Positions 24,109 to 33,006 are shown, counted from the first letter of the stretch. The stretch is 64,000 nt of DNA from Chitinophaga chungangae (GCF_017742215.1 NZ_JAGHKP010000001.1:1488001-1552000); one strand, 5' to 3'. The notes: generated from the letters alone by a model not told the origin. Program-made: numbers and translations.

Positions 24109-27100
24109 TTAAAAAGTAACGTTGATACCGCCGGTGAATGTTTTCAGCATCGGGTAGGTATATAGGTCGTTCCTGTTAAGCAATGATTCCGGGTCGAGAT
24201 CTTTGAATTTGGAAATGGTCAGCAGGTTTTCCGCATTTACGTACACGGATACGCGGCTGATCTTTACCTTTTCCAGCAGCGAAGCAGGCAATGCATATGC
24301 AAGCTGGATATTTTTCAAACGCAGGTAATCGCCGTTCCTGAGCCAGAAGTCGGACAGGTTGGTGAAGTTGCCGGTGCCGCCGGTGGTGAGCAGCGGCAGG
24401 CGTGCGTTCGGGTTCTCGGGCGTCCAGGTGTCGCGTGTCCATTCCCAGGTGGCGTTGGCGCCGTTCACGAAAGGATAGGCGAGGTTGGCGCGCGGATAAA
24501 CTTTTACGCCGGCTACGCCCTGCCATGCCGTGGTGAGCGCAATGCCTTTCCAGTCGATGTTGAAACCGAAACCGAAGGTATATTTCGGCATAATGGAAGA
24601 CGCGTTCATGATCACGCGGTCGTCGCCATTGATGATGCCGTCCTGCTTTACATCTTTATACCGGATAAAGCCAGGACGCGTATCGGTGCCCTGTTTGGGG
24701 CCTTTCGTCACTTCGTCGGCGTTCTGGTAATACCCGTCTGCCTGGTAGATGAAATAGGAGTTGAGCGGGTAACCTTCTTTGGTGATGGTGGCGCCGCTAT
24801 AGATGATCTCGCCATCGAGGTCTACCACTTTATTTTTGTTGTACGCAACGTTGCCCCAAACGCCATAGTTCACGGAGCGGATGTTGTTGCGGTATTGCAG
24901 CGTTATCTCATAGCCGGTATTGTCTACCGTGCCGATGTTGCGCTGCGGGCCGGTGAGATTGCCCACCTGGGCAGGAAGGTTCACGGGGCGAAGGATGCCG
25001 TCGGTACGTTTTTTATAAACATCCACGGTAAGGGCAATCCTGTTTTTCCACATGTTCACGTCAAGACCGCCGTTGTAAGTAGTAGTCGTTTCCCAGTGAA
25101 TACCGGGATCGGTATCCTGCGTTTTTGCGTTGCCCAGTTGCAGCAGGCCGCCAAAACTATAGTCCTGGCCGGTAGCCACGGTCGGCGCATAGCTGTAGAG
25201 GTCTACTGCCTGGTTGCCGAGCTGGCCGATGGAGGCGCGTAATTTCAGCTGATCGATGAAATTCACGTTCCAGAATTTTTCCCGGTCGATGCGCCATCCG
25301 GCGGAAGCGGCGGGGAAATAACCCCAGCGTTTGTCTTTCGCAAAACGGCTGGAACCGTCTGCACGGAAAGTAAATTCAAAAAGATATTTATCGTCGTAAT
25401 CGTAGTTGGCACGGCCGAAGTAAGACATGATCACGTCTCTTGTCGTGTTACCGCCGATGGCGTTGAAGGTAAGGCCGGCGTCGAGCGCGGTCAGCGTTGC
25501 TTCGCCATTGTCCAGGTAGCCAGTCATGGTGGCATTGAACTGGTCTTTGTCGAAGTTATCGTAGCTGGCACCGATCATCGCCGAAACGTTATGTTTGGTC
25601 TTGAAGGTCTTTTTCCAGTCGAGCGTATTGTAGAAGTGGAGAGAAATATCGTTCTCGTCCGTTTTCGCAAAACGCGGCGCGGTAGCCGGGCTGTTCCAGT
25701 TGATGGGGGCTCCGGTTTTCGGGTTGAACGTTTGCAGGCGCGGCGTGTTGGTAGACAGCAGGCCGTCGTATTTATCCACTCCGAACTTGATATTGTACGT
25801 GATGTCGAAAGGCAGTTTGTATTCCGCATTCACGGTAGACAGGAAACGCTGTACCAGTTTGGTGGTAACGGCGCCGAAAGCATGCAGGCGCGGATGTTCC
25901 CAGTTGTTGCGGCCGGCTGTTTTGAGCCAGGAGTTGCCGTAGCGGCCGTCTGCCAGCGTATCGGTGAGGATGGGCAGCGTGCGGCTCATGGCCTGCCAGA
26001 AGGTGTTGTAAGTGGGCTGGGTGTAGTTGCGGTAATAGCCGTCCAGCGTGATGCCTACTTTCAGGCGTTTGTTCACGTTCATGGAGGCGTTCAGGCCCAG
26101 CGAATAGTTTTTCGCATGGTTGGTGGGGCCGAACTGGATACCGTCGCGGTCGAGGAAGCCGAGTGAAAGGCGGTATTGATATTGATCGGTGCTGGCGGCT
26201 ACGCTCAGGTCGTGTTTCTGGATAGAGCCATTGTCTACCGCAATCTTGTACCAGTCGCTTTTCGGGTACACGATATTGTCGGTCAGCATACCCTGTTCGT
26301 ATTCCGCGATATCGTCTTCCGCGTATTCAGCGGCTTTGTTTTCGTTTTTGAGCGCCTGGTTTTTGGTGCGCATGTACACGATCGGGTCGTTGATGGCGTC
26401 CGGCAGGTAAGTGGCTTTATGGAAACCGCGGTAGTAGCCGTAGCTCACTTTAGCCGCGCCTTTACCTTTTTTGGTGGTCACGAGAATAACGCCGTTGGCG
26501 CCGCGGGAACCGTAAATGGCCGCAGCGGCGTCTTTCAGCACGGAAATGCTTTCGATATCGTTCGGGTTCAGCTCGTCCATGGAATATTCGATACCGTCCA
26601 CGAGCACGAGCGGGTTGTTGTTATTGAGCGTTCCCACGCCGCGGATGCGGATGGTAGAGCGGTCGATGCCGGGCTGGCTGTTGCTCAGGTTCACGAAGAG
26701 GCCGGGCGTGCCATGCAGCGCGTTGCTGACGTTGGTGATGGGCTGGCCTTCTTTTTCGGACATGTCGATGGTGGCAACGGCGCCGGTGAGGGTGGCTTTT
26801 TTGCGGGTGCCGTAACCGATCACCACGGTTTCGTTCAGTTTCTGCACGTCTTCCTGCATTTTGATGTCGAGGTTGGCGGCTTTGGTAACTTTGATTTCCT
26901 GGGCGAGGAAGCCGATAAAGGAAAGTTTGAGAACGGCGCCGTTGGGTGCGCTGATCTTAAAAACCCCGTTAACGTCGGTGGCTACGCCTTTGAAAGTGCC
27001 TTCCACCTGGATGCTGACGCCCATAAGAGGGCTGCCGTCGGCAGCGGAGGTCACCTTCCCGGTGATGGGCAGGTCCTGCGCCCGCAGGCTGGGGGAAGAA

Positions 27101-27171
27101 AGGCAAATAACCCCGAAGCAGACCGCCAGGAAGCGGAAGAGGAGTGATCGCTTGAAAAGCTCCATAATCAT
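24109..27171 (-). CDS. SusC/RagA-family TonB-dependent outer-membrane transporter
   Basis: A 1020-residue porin with a signal peptide (~1-31), a carboxypeptidase-regulatory-like beta-sandwich (~35-115, ITGKVTSAADGSPLMGVSI), a TonB plug (~120-235, with SusC markers GYGTRKKATLTGA and VLKDAAAAIYGSRGANGVILVTTKKG) and a barrel to the C-terminal aromatic-rich strand FTGGINVTF. There is no STN domain, so it is not an anti-sigma-linked transducer. It imports a SusD-bound ligand using TonB energy. It is divergent from a DeoR-type repressor gene across 528 bp. Confidence 0.96.
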   Translation of the reverse strand: MIMELFKRSLLFRFLAVCFGVICLSSPSLRAQDLPITGKVTSAADGSPLMGVSIQVEGTFKGVATDVNGVFKISAPNGAVLKLSFIGFLAQEIKVTKAANLDIKMQEDVQKLNETVVIGYGTRKKATLTGAVATIDMSEKEGQPITNVSNALHGTPGLFVNLSNSQPGIDRSTIRIRGVGTLNNNNPLVLVDGIEYSMDELNPNDIESISVLKDAAAAIYGSRGANGVILVTTKKGKGAAKVSYGYYRGFHKATYLPDAINDPIVYMRTKNQALKNENKAAEYAEDDIAEYEQGMLTDNIVYPKSDWYKIAVDNGSIQKHDLSVAASTDQYQYRLSLGFLDRDGIQFGPTNHAKNYSLGLNASMNVNKRLKVGITLDGYYRNYTQPTYNTFWQAMSRTLPILTDTLADGRYGNSWLKTAGRNNWEHPRLHAFGAVTTKLVQRFLSTVNAEYKLPFDITYNIKFGVDKYDGLLSTNTPRLQTFNPKTGAPINWNSPATAPRFAKTDENDISLHFYNTLDWKKTFKTKHNVSAMIGASYDNFDKDQFNATMTGYLDNGEATLTALDAGLTFNAIGGNTTRDVIMSYFGRANYDYDDKYLFEFTFRADGSSRFAKDKRWGYFPAASAGWRIDREKFWNVNFIDQLKLRASIGQLGNQAVDLYSYAPTVATGQDYSFGGLLQLGNAKTQDTDPGIHWETTTTYNGGLDVNMWKNRIALTVDVYKKRTDGILRPVNLPAQVGNLTGPQRNIGTVDNTGYEITLQYRNNIRSVNYGVWGNVAYNKNKVVDLDGEIIYSGATITKEGYPLNSYFIYQADGYYQNADEVTKGPKQGTDTRPGFIRYKDVKQDGIINGDDRVIMNASSIMPKYTFGFGFNIDWKGIALTTAWQGVAGVKVYPRANLAYPFVNGANATWEWTRDTWTPENPNARLPLLTTGGTGNFTNLSDFWLRNGDYLRLKNIQLAYALPASLLEKVKISRVSVYVNAENLLTISKFKDLDPESLLNRNDLYTYPMLKTFTGGINVTF

Positions 27172-27699
27172 TGAATTTTGCGTTGTTTGAATTGCTTGGT
27201 TGAATCGGCATAAGGGCCCTGAAACGATGGCAAATAAAGCTGAGCGGCTGCGATGGTTCCAGTGAGTAGCATTTATATCAGTTTTTGCCCGGAGCGGTAC
27301 CGGGTTGCTGTTAACGTGGCCCCTTTTTTCTGCGTTTTGTATCAGTATTATTTTATATATCGATTCCGGCTTTTATGTTCTTTCGTTTCGGATCAAAAAT
27401 ATGAAAATTGAAAACAAAAGTAAATAAATTGAAACCAAAACCTAAAATAATCCGTAATTCCTCCCGGAAACAGGTGTAAAAGGCTTAAAAACGGGAGAAA
27501 GGGCAGGACAGGCCTGAAAACGACCGTGTTATCGATGTTAAACTATTTTTAAGCTATGTCGCCCGAACCAGGGAATTGCCTATTTTTAGGAAAATCATCC
27601 GTATTTTACAGTGAATTGTAATCCCCGGAAAATATAAAAGGGTGATTTTCAATATGCATAACAGAATTTCTACGTTAATTTGTTATAATATCACAACCC
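27172..27699. promoter_or_regulatory. 528-bp divergent control region of susC-like and deoR-like genes
   Basis: No gene is visible here. The part near 27360-27450 is AT-rich and holds GAAA/TTTC-type repeats (TTTCGTTTCG at 27381-27390 and the 12-mers at 27408-27440). Both genes are transcribed outwards from this region. I see no RNA structure. Confidence 0.6.
27408..27440 (+). repeat. 12-bp direct repeat with 21-bp period (operator candidate)
   Basis: TTGAAAACAAAA (27408-27419) and TTGAAACCAAAA (27429-27440) differ at one base and are 21 bp apart, two helical turns. They lie between the divergent susC-like gene and the DeoR-type regulator, which makes them candidate binding sites for that regulator. 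Confidence 0.45.
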
Positions 27700-28470
27700 A
27701 TGTCAATGATCAATATCGCGGAGCGGCATAAGTTTATCCTTAGCAGGTTATATGAGAAAGGTTATGTAAACGTCGTGGAACTTTGCAAAGAGCTCGACGT
27801 TTCCGGCGTAACAATCCGTAAGGACCTGAAGCTGCTGGAAGATAAATCGCTGCTTTACCGCTCCCATGGCGGCGCGACTGTACAGAACCCCTATACGAAC
27901 GATAAACCCGTTAACGAAAAGGAAAAGATCCGCCGCGAAGAGAAGAACAACATCGGCAAAACCGCCGCTTCTCTCATCATTCCCGGCGACGCCATTATCA
28001 TAGCCTCCGGCACCACCGTGCTGGCCCTCGCCAAACACATCCAGCCACGCGGCCCGCTGATGATCATCACGTCCGCCCTCAACGTTGCGCTGGAATTGAA
28101 CCGCTTTCATGAAATAGAGGTCGTGCAGCTGGGCGGCGTGATCCGCAACAATTCCTCCTCCGTAGCCGGTCCTTATGCCGAAAAGATCCTGGAAGATTTC
28201 TCCTGCAGCAAACTTTTCCTCGGGGTAGACGGCATCGACGTGGAATTCGGTCTCACCACCACCAGTATCGCCGAAGCCCATCTCAACCAGCAGATGATCG
28301 CCGCCGCGCAGAAAACCATCGTTTTGGCGGATTCCTCCAAATTCGGGAAACGCGGTTTCGGCAGGATCTGCAAACTCGAGGAAGTAGACCAGATCATCAC
28401 CGACAAAGGCATTTCCGAACATATGGTCAAACTGCTGGAAGACATGGGCATCGAAGTGGTGATCGTGTAG
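27700..28470 (+). CDS. DeoR/GlpR-family transcriptional regulator
   Basis: A 256-residue regulator. The N-terminal DeoR winged helix (~6-60) reads FILSRLYEKGYVNVVELCKELDVSGVTIRKDLKLLE, followed by the hinge YRSHGGA. The C-terminal DeoRC sensor domain (~75-235) shows IIIASGTTVLALA, VQLGGVIRNNSSSVAGP, LFLGVDGID and VLADSSKFGKRGF, the phosphosugar-binding signature. Such proteins usually repress sugar genes and release DNA when a sugar phosphate binds. It faces the SusC/SusD pair, which is the likely target. Starts at 27700 and 27706 are both possible. Confidence 0.92.
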   Translation: MSMINIAERHKFILSRLYEKGYVNVVELCKELDVSGVTIRKDLKLLEDKSLLYRSHGGATVQNPYTNDKPVNEKEKIRREEKNNIGKTAASLIIPGDAIIIASGTTVLALAKHIQPRGPLMIITSALNVALELNRFHEIEVVQLGGVIRNNSSSVAGPYAEKILEDFSCSKLFLGVDGIDVEFGLTTTSIAEAHLNQQMIAAAQKTIVLADSSKFGKRGFGRICKLEEVDQIITDKGISEHMVKLLEDMGIEVVIV

Positions 28471-28526
28471 CCGGCGGTAGGGAACGAATACAGGCCTCTA
28501 CGTAAACAAATATAAATCCCTGTACC

Positions 28527-28997
28527 ATGCTGACTGAACCCTTGCAGGAAGATATTTTCCGGGAAAACGAATTTGTGGAAACCCGCTTCCGCAGCAGGCT
28601 GCTGCCGGTTTGGGTGAAGGTGCTGACGTGGTTCACGGCTTTTGTGGCGTTTGTTTTCGCAGCGGTTTGCATCTATGTGCCGTTTGCACCGGACCGGTCT
28701 GACCCCGCAATGCCGGCGCCCGTACTGTTCCACTCCATCGGAGCCGTTCTGATCGCGGGCCTTGCGGCCCGTATCTTCTTGCTGCAGGAAAAAAAATGGG
28801 CGATTATCGGCGCCGTATTTGCCACGCTAACGAACCTGCTCGTGCTGAGCGCAATGCTGTCTGCCTCAGATGCCGCCGCCGAAGGAAAGATCATGTTGGT
28901 GATTTTGTGGAGCCTGACGGCCATAGAGCTTGTTTTCCTCGTAAGGCTTATTTTTATGTTCAAAAAATGGAGGGCTTATCATCCCTCTCCGCGTTAA
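28527..28997 (+). CDS. Four-helix membrane protein, array copy 1
   Basis: A 156-residue protein, first of a head-to-tail array of related genes up to 31280. It has an acidic N-terminus (LQEDIFRENEF), the motif RSRLLPVWVK just before helix 1, four hydrophobic helices, an E-K-K-W-A-I turn between helices 2 and 3, and a basic end FKKWRAYHPSPR. I do not recognise the family. It shares a 31-bp identical stretch (28562-28592 with 29055-29085) with copy 2, so the two arose by recent duplication. Function unknown; an inner-membrane location is predicted. Confidence 0.65.
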   Translation: MLTEPLQEDIFRENEFVETRFRSRLLPVWVKVLTWFTAFVAFVFAAVCIYVPFAPDRSDPAMPAPVLFHSIGAVLIAGLAARIFLLQEKKWAIIGAVFATLTNLLVLSAMLSASDAAAEGKIMLVILWSLTAIELVFLVRLIFMFKKWRAYHPSPR

Positions 28998-29019
28998 ATA
29001 ACTAACAGATCCTATATCT

Positions 29020-29260
29020 ATGCTTACCGAACCTGTGCACGAAAATATCTTCCCGGAAAACGAATTTGTGGAAACCCGCTTCCGCGCCAAACTGCTGACC
29101 GGTTGGGTCAAAGCCGGCACCGGCATGAGTGTTTTTTTATCGGGTTTAATTGTAATCGCATACCTGTGGTCGCTGTTCAACTCGTTGTTCCTGTTTTGCA
29201 AAACTTATACTTATTTTTAAAAAATGGCGCGCTTACGTTTCCTCCGGGCGCAGGGGCTGA
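29020..29260 (+). pseudogene. Array copy 2, broken by internal deletion and frameshift
   Basis: The N-terminus (MLTEPVHENIFPENEFVETR) matches copy 1 closely, but the frame has lost the middle helices and stops after 66 residues at 29220. The family C-terminus KKWRAY is still readable in another frame at 29219-29236, ending at TGA 29258-29260. So the gene has a deletion of roughly 230 bp relative to copy 1 plus a frame change. A truncated peptide with one helix could still be made. Confidence 0.75.
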
Positions 29261-29275
29261 TCCAAACCATCGCAT

Positions 29276-29770
29276 ATGACCGACACTTCCCATACCGAAG
29301 ACCTGCTGAACGGCCCCGGCCTCGAAGAGCCCGCCGTCCGCAAAGATCTCATCCCCGAATGGATGAAAAAGCTCTTTTGGGTGCTGGTAGCTTACAAGGC
29401 GTACTCCATCGCGCGGAGCATCACGTATTATCTCGCCGTTTCGAATACGCCGGAAGCGGTGGATCATATGGGGCGATGGGTGGCTTTCCTTACGCTCGAC
29501 CTTTTGGAAATGCTGGTGTACCTCGGCTTGCTGGGGCAGTGGAAACCCGCCGCCGCAACGGGAATAGTGGTACTAAGCGTTTCCGTGCTCACGGTGCTGG
29601 GTTACTTCGCGAGTTTTCTCGTATCCTACAATAAGATCAGGTTCAGCATGCCTGGCGCTTTGCTGCTCGAAGTGGTGGTCACGCTCGTGTCGTCCGGCCT
29701 TCTTATCCTTATACTCATCCGGCTTTTCAGAATCCGCCGCGCCTGGGAAAACGGCGTGCCGGGGAAATAA
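29276..29770 (+). CDS. Four-helix membrane protein, array copy 3
   Basis: A 164-residue member of the array. It has an acidic start (HTEDLLNGPGLEEP), the pre-helix motif VRKDLIPEWMKK, four hydrophobic helices and a basic end IRLFRIRRAWENGVPGK. The turn between helices 2 and 3 reads GQWKPAA in place of E-K-x-W-A-V. It starts 15 nt after the remnant of copy 2 and ends 10 nt before copy 4, so it is part of the same transcript. Unrecognised family. Confidence 0.62.
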   Translation: MTDTSHTEDLLNGPGLEEPAVRKDLIPEWMKKLFWVLVAYKAYSIARSITYYLAVSNTPEAVDHMGRWVAFLTLDLLEMLVYLGLLGQWKPAAATGIVVLSVSVLTVLGYFASFLVSYNKIRFSMPGALLLEVVVTLVSSGLLILILIRLFRIRRAWENGVPGK

Positions 29771-29780
29771 ATTTATACTT

Positions 29781-30275
29781 ATGCCCATGATAGAAGAAGA
29801 TATCCTCGACGATCCCGGTTTCAGTTCCGGCCCTTACAGGGGAGCGCTTATGCCCCGCTGGTTCAGGGCGATTACCGTATTGGTCATGATAACCGGTTTC
29901 GTGTTCATTGCCGGAATGATAGTGGGTATGGTTTCCATTTACCCGCTGATAGAAGACCCGAAGCAGAAATTGCTGCTATCTATCGTTTTTCCGTGTGTTT
30001 TGCTCCTGTCGGTTTTTCTCATAACGGGCACGATCGGTTTAATTGCCGAAAAAAGATGGGCGGTAGAACTGAGTTTCTGGACTTGCGTATTGTTTTTCGC
30101 GTATCTCACCTATATAGCCGGTATCAGGCTATACGGTATTTTAAACGGGCATTCCCCGAAGGTAGCGGAGAACATCGTCCTGTCTGCTATCTTAGCGCTT
30201 TTCCTCGTATTTGTGCTGAAGTTGGCCGGTATCCGGCAGCAATGGAAAACCTGCGAAGCAAAACCTAAAAAATAG
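29781..30275 (+). CDS. Four-helix membrane protein, array copy 4
   Basis: A 164-residue member. It has an acidic start (MIEEDILDDPGF), the pre-helix motif YRGALMPRWFR, four helices, the loop AEKRWAVELSFW between helices 2 and 3, and the end LAGIRQQWKTCEAKPKK. ATGs at 29781 and 29787 are both possible. The next copy begins 2 nt after its stop, indicating translational coupling. Unrecognised family. Confidence 0.62.
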   Translation: MPMIEEDILDDPGFSSGPYRGALMPRWFRAITVLVMITGFVFIAGMIVGMVSIYPLIEDPKQKLLLSIVFPCVLLLSVFLITGTIGLIAEKRWAVELSFWTCVLFFAYLTYIAGIRLYGILNGHSPKVAENIVLSAILALFLVFVLKLAGIRQQWKTCEAKPKK

Positions 30276-30277
30276 TT

Positions 30278-30772
30278 ATGACAAACGTTACATCAGACGA
30301 GCTGCTTTCAGCAGAACTTTTTACGCAATACCGGCGCAAACTTTTTCCCGTATGGGCCAAGGTATTTACGGTCATTTTCATGCTGGTTGCCGTTCTCGCA
30401 TTTCTGGTATTCCTGGCGAACATGGCCTCCGGCACCGCAGGCGAAACGATTGAAAAACTGAAGAACGGATGGGAGCCATGGCTGGGTCTTTTGGCGTTTG
30501 TAGGCACGGTGTTGCTGTTGCCCGCCGGCTGGGCCCTGTTTCGGGAAAAAGAGCACGCCGTCTCGTTTTCGCTGGTCGTAACAGGAGTACTTATCCCGTT
30601 GGTTTGTTTGGGGTTGGGACAGGAAATTTACAGCTGGTTCAGAGAAGAAACGCTCCTGGAAGAAGTGCTTTTTCTTGCAGTGCTGCTGGGGATACTGGTA
30701 ATATATTTCATCAAGCTGTTCAGGAACCGCAAGGAATGGAAGTTTCGCGTTTCAAAAATAACCGGCCGCTGA
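30278..30772 (+). CDS. Four-helix membrane protein, array copy 5
   Basis: A 164-residue member. It has a short acidic start (TSDELLSAELF), the motif YRRKLFPVWAKV, four helices, the turn REKEHAVSFSL, and the end IKLFRNRKEWKFRVSK. It is separated by 2 nt from copy 4 and 1 nt from copy 6. Unrecognised family; the conserved layout shows common descent although overall identity between copies is low by eye. Confidence 0.62.
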   Translation: MTNVTSDELLSAELFTQYRRKLFPVWAKVFTVIFMLVAVLAFLVFLANMASGTAGETIEKLKNGWEPWLGLLAFVGTVLLLPAGWALFREKEHAVSFSLVVTGVLIPLVCLGLGQEIYSWFREETLLEEVLFLAVLLGILVIYFIKLFRNRKEWKFRVSKITGR

Positions 30773-30773
30773 T

Positions 30774-31280
30774 ATGGGGAAAAATATAAAAGAAACAGAT
30801 CTGCTCGATTGGGAAGAATCGGTGGCAATCCGGAAAGACCTGTTGCCAAAATGGGTACGCATTTTACTTGCCATCGCGACCCTTTATCTTATGTACGGGC
30901 TCTTTAATAATTGCTGGCTCTTATTCCGGCAGTTTACGCTGCTGTCCGGCAGCGGACTGGGGTTATTCGCTATGGTGCCCGTAGCGGTGTTCATCATTGT
31001 CAAGATATTGCTGATAAAAGCCTGTATAGGCATGTTCATGGAAAAGGAAAAAGCGGTGGCATCGGCGATTAGCATGCTGTACATCCAGCTGGTGGCGGAG
31101 ATTTTGGGCGTTATCGGGCAATTCATGACATATTACCGTTACGATCTCCTGGTTAGTTCGCTGATCTATTTTGCTGTTTCCGAATTGATCGAGCTGGCAG
31201 TTTATATCATCCTGATCTGGCAATTGCGGAAAGTAAAAACGCAATGGCCGCTGGCTTCACCGTCACGGAAAATTTTATAG
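30774..31280 (+). CDS. Four-helix membrane protein, array copy 6
   Basis: A 168-residue member and the last of the array. It has an acidic start (KETDLLDWEESVA), the motif IRKDLLPKWVRI, four helices, the turn MEKEKAVASAISM, and the end IWQLRKVKTQWPL. Its 3' end overlaps the convergent sialidase-like gene by 6 nt. Unrecognised family. Confidence 0.62.
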   Translation: MGKNIKETDLLDWEESVAIRKDLLPKWVRILLAIATLYLMYGLFNNCWLLFRQFTLLSGSGLGLFAMVPVAVFIIVKILLIKACIGMFMEKEKAVASAISMLYIQLVAEILGVIGQFMTYYRYDLLVSSLIYFAVSELIELAVYIILIWQLRKVKTQWPLASPSRKIL

Positions 31281-32363
31281 TTCCTCTTTTTCTTTCGGCT
31301 TTTCAGGCTCCGGCGGCCGGTTGATGCGCAGCACCACATGACGGATATTCTTCCGGTCCGCCGTATAAGTGATATGCACCGCGCCGTCGCCCGGTGATTG
31401 TATCACGGCGGGATAACTGTATTCGCCCGATTTTTCATTTTCCAGCGCAAACGCATTCTGCCATTTAATACCGTCTTCGGATACGGCAACATATAACCGG
31501 CTTCTGCCTTCCCACCATTGTTTGCCCGCCAGCAGCGGGTTGTACACGATCACCTTCAGCCCGTTGGCCAACGTAACCGCGTCCGTTCCCGCATTGGGAT
31601 TGGGCAATTCCGTGGCGCTCAGCGGCCCCCAGGTATTGCCGTTGTCTTTAGACCAGGCCTGCATTACTACGTTATTGCGGCTGCGGCAAAGCAATTGCAG
31701 CGAATCATGCGGGTACCGCACAATGCTCGGCTGTATCACGCCGAAGGTATCGTTGTCGATCGCGATGCGCGACCAGTTGCGGCCGTTGCGGTCGGATTTT
31801 TCGAGGTGGATGTGCCAGTTTTTATTATCTGCGCTTTCCGTACTGGAAGGGTAGAGGATGTCGCCGTTGGCCAGCTGCAGCGGTTTGTTTTTGATAGGCC
31901 CCAGCATGCCGTCGGGCAGTTTTTGCGGCGCCGTCCAGGTTTTGCCGTTGTTGGCTGAGCTCATCATCATGCCCCACCACTCACGCGGGTTTGGCCCGAC
32001 TTTATAGAACAGGAAAAGCTTGCCCGCTTTGGTTTTAAACAGCACCGGGTTCCAGCAGGGGTAACGCAGCGTGTCGTTGATCACGCCGTTGGCGATTTCC
32101 GTCGCAGGGCTCCATTTGCCGTTTTCGTTGAGGGAAATGTACACGCTCACGTCTTTGTTGCCTTCTTTTGTGCCGCCAAACCACGCGGCCATGTATTTTT
32201 CCCTGCCAAGCGCCACGATCGTGGAAGCATGACAATTGGCGGTAACCGGCTTATCCATGATCAGCACTCTTTTGTCCAGCTGCGGAACAACCGGCTGCTG
32301 CGCCTGCGCGAAGGCGGGCCGTGCAAAACAGATCAAACTCAGGAAAAACAGGCTGCGGCTCAT
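31275..32363 (-). CDS. Secreted sialidase-superfamily (BNR-repeat) protein
   Basis: A 362-residue protein with a signal peptide (to AFAQA). Asp-box-like repeats of the six-bladed sialidase fold are visible: S-A-N-N-G-K-T-W, S-D-R-N-G-R-N-W, S-K-D-N-G-N-T-W and S-E-D-G-I-K-W. The family includes exo-alpha-sialidases and lyases (BNR_2, PF13088). The opening segment CHASTIVALGREKYMAAWFGGTKEG fits that subgroup, whose members need not cleave sialic acid. A charged tail PPEPEKPKEKEEL follows. It is convergent with the membrane array and behind its own terminator-bounded promoter region. Confidence 0.82.
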   Translation of the reverse strand: MSRSLFFLSLICFARPAFAQAQQPVVPQLDKRVLIMDKPVTANCHASTIVALGREKYMAAWFGGTKEGNKDVSVYISLNENGKWSPATEIANGVINDTLRYPCWNPVLFKTKAGKLFLFYKVGPNPREWWGMMMSSANNGKTWTAPQKLPDGMLGPIKNKPLQLANGDILYPSSTESADNKNWHIHLEKSDRNGRNWSRIAIDNDTFGVIQPSIVRYPHDSLQLLCRSRNNVVMQAWSKDNGNTWGPLSATELPNPNAGTDAVTLANGLKVIVYNPLLAGKQWWEGRSRLYVAVSEDGIKWQNAFALENEKSGEYSYPAVIQSPGDGAVHITYTADRKNIRHVVLRINRPPEPEKPKEKEEL

Positions 32364-32382
32364 AAGTGAACATGTAACGGAT

Positions 32383-32423
32383 TAAAAAAGCAACCTTGTG
32401 AAGGACGCCCCGCACAAGGTTGC
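32383..32423 (-). terminator. Rho-independent terminator of the SRPBCC gene
   Basis: A perfect 11-bp stem (32390-32400 with 32413-32423), a 12-nt loop and, on the minus strand, a run of six T. It separates the SRPBCC gene from the sialidase-like gene. Confidence 0.88.
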
Positions 32424-32454
32424 TGATGAAGATAATAAAATTTTTGCCGCGGAG

Positions 32455-32925
32455 TTAATGCAATTCCTTTAAAACGGAAGGGATGATGCCGCTCCGGTAG
32501 CTGAACAATTCTTTCAGTTGCCGCGCCACGAACAGCGAATTGGCAAGGTCGCCCAGCCAGCCCAGCGGAATGCGGTAATGCACCATGTCCGTCATTTCAA
32601 CGCCGTCGCTCACTTCCCGGAAATGATGCTGGTGATGCCAGAAACTGTACGGGCCGAATCGTTGTTCGTCCGCAAAAAAACGCTGATGCTCCACATGCGT
32701 GATTTCCGTCATCCAGTAAAGCGGGATGCCCAGCAACGGCCGGATGGTGTATTCAATGAGCTGCCCGGCGTACACGGGCCCTTCCTGCGGTGCGCTGGTC
32801 ACGCGCAGGGCGAGCGACGCGGGCGTGATGAACGGCAGGTTTTCGGCCCTGCTGAAATAATCCCAGGCCTGGCCGATCGTAACCGGTAAGATTTGTTTGG
32901 CATGAATGCGGTAGGTGCGCGACAT
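32455..32925 (-). CDS. SRPBCC-family protein
   Basis: A 156-residue protein of the START/Bet v1 (SRPBCC) fold. It opens with the helix-grip start PVTIGQAWDYFSRAENLPFITP and contains IRPLLGIPLYWMTEITHVEHQRFF and YSFWHHQHHFREVSDGVEMTDMVHYRIPLG. Close relatives are annotated as cell-division-inhibitor-like (SulA-type) or ligand-binding proteins of unknown role. It is cytoplasmic with no signal peptide. It is single, with hairpins on both sides. Confidence 0.78.
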   Translation of the reverse strand: MSRTYRIHAKQILPVTIGQAWDYFSRAENLPFITPASLALRVTSAPQEGPVYAGQLIEYTIRPLLGIPLYWMTEITHVEHQRFFADEQRFGPYSFWHHQHHFREVSDGVEMTDMVHYRIPLGWLGDLANSLFVARQLKELFSYRSGIIPSVLKELH

Positions 32926-32956
32926 GCCATAAATCTACCAAATAATCACAAAAGAA

Positions 32957-33006
32957 CGCCCGCCTTCAGGCCCGTTGCTGAGAACGGCGAACCTTTCGGG
33001 CGGGCG
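32957..33006 (-). terminator. Hairpin after the small secreted gene
   Basis: An outer 8-bp stem CGCCCGCC/GGCGGGCG (32957-32964 with 32999-33006) encloses an inner CCGTT/AACGG pairing. A modest T-rich tail follows on the minus strand, so it probably terminates the 33046-33528 gene. Confidence 0.55.

Noticed and set aside
29020..29220. A 66-residue intact small protein at copy 2 of the array
   Set aside because: The lost middle and the out-of-frame KKWRAY end make a broken gene more likely, though a short product remains possible.
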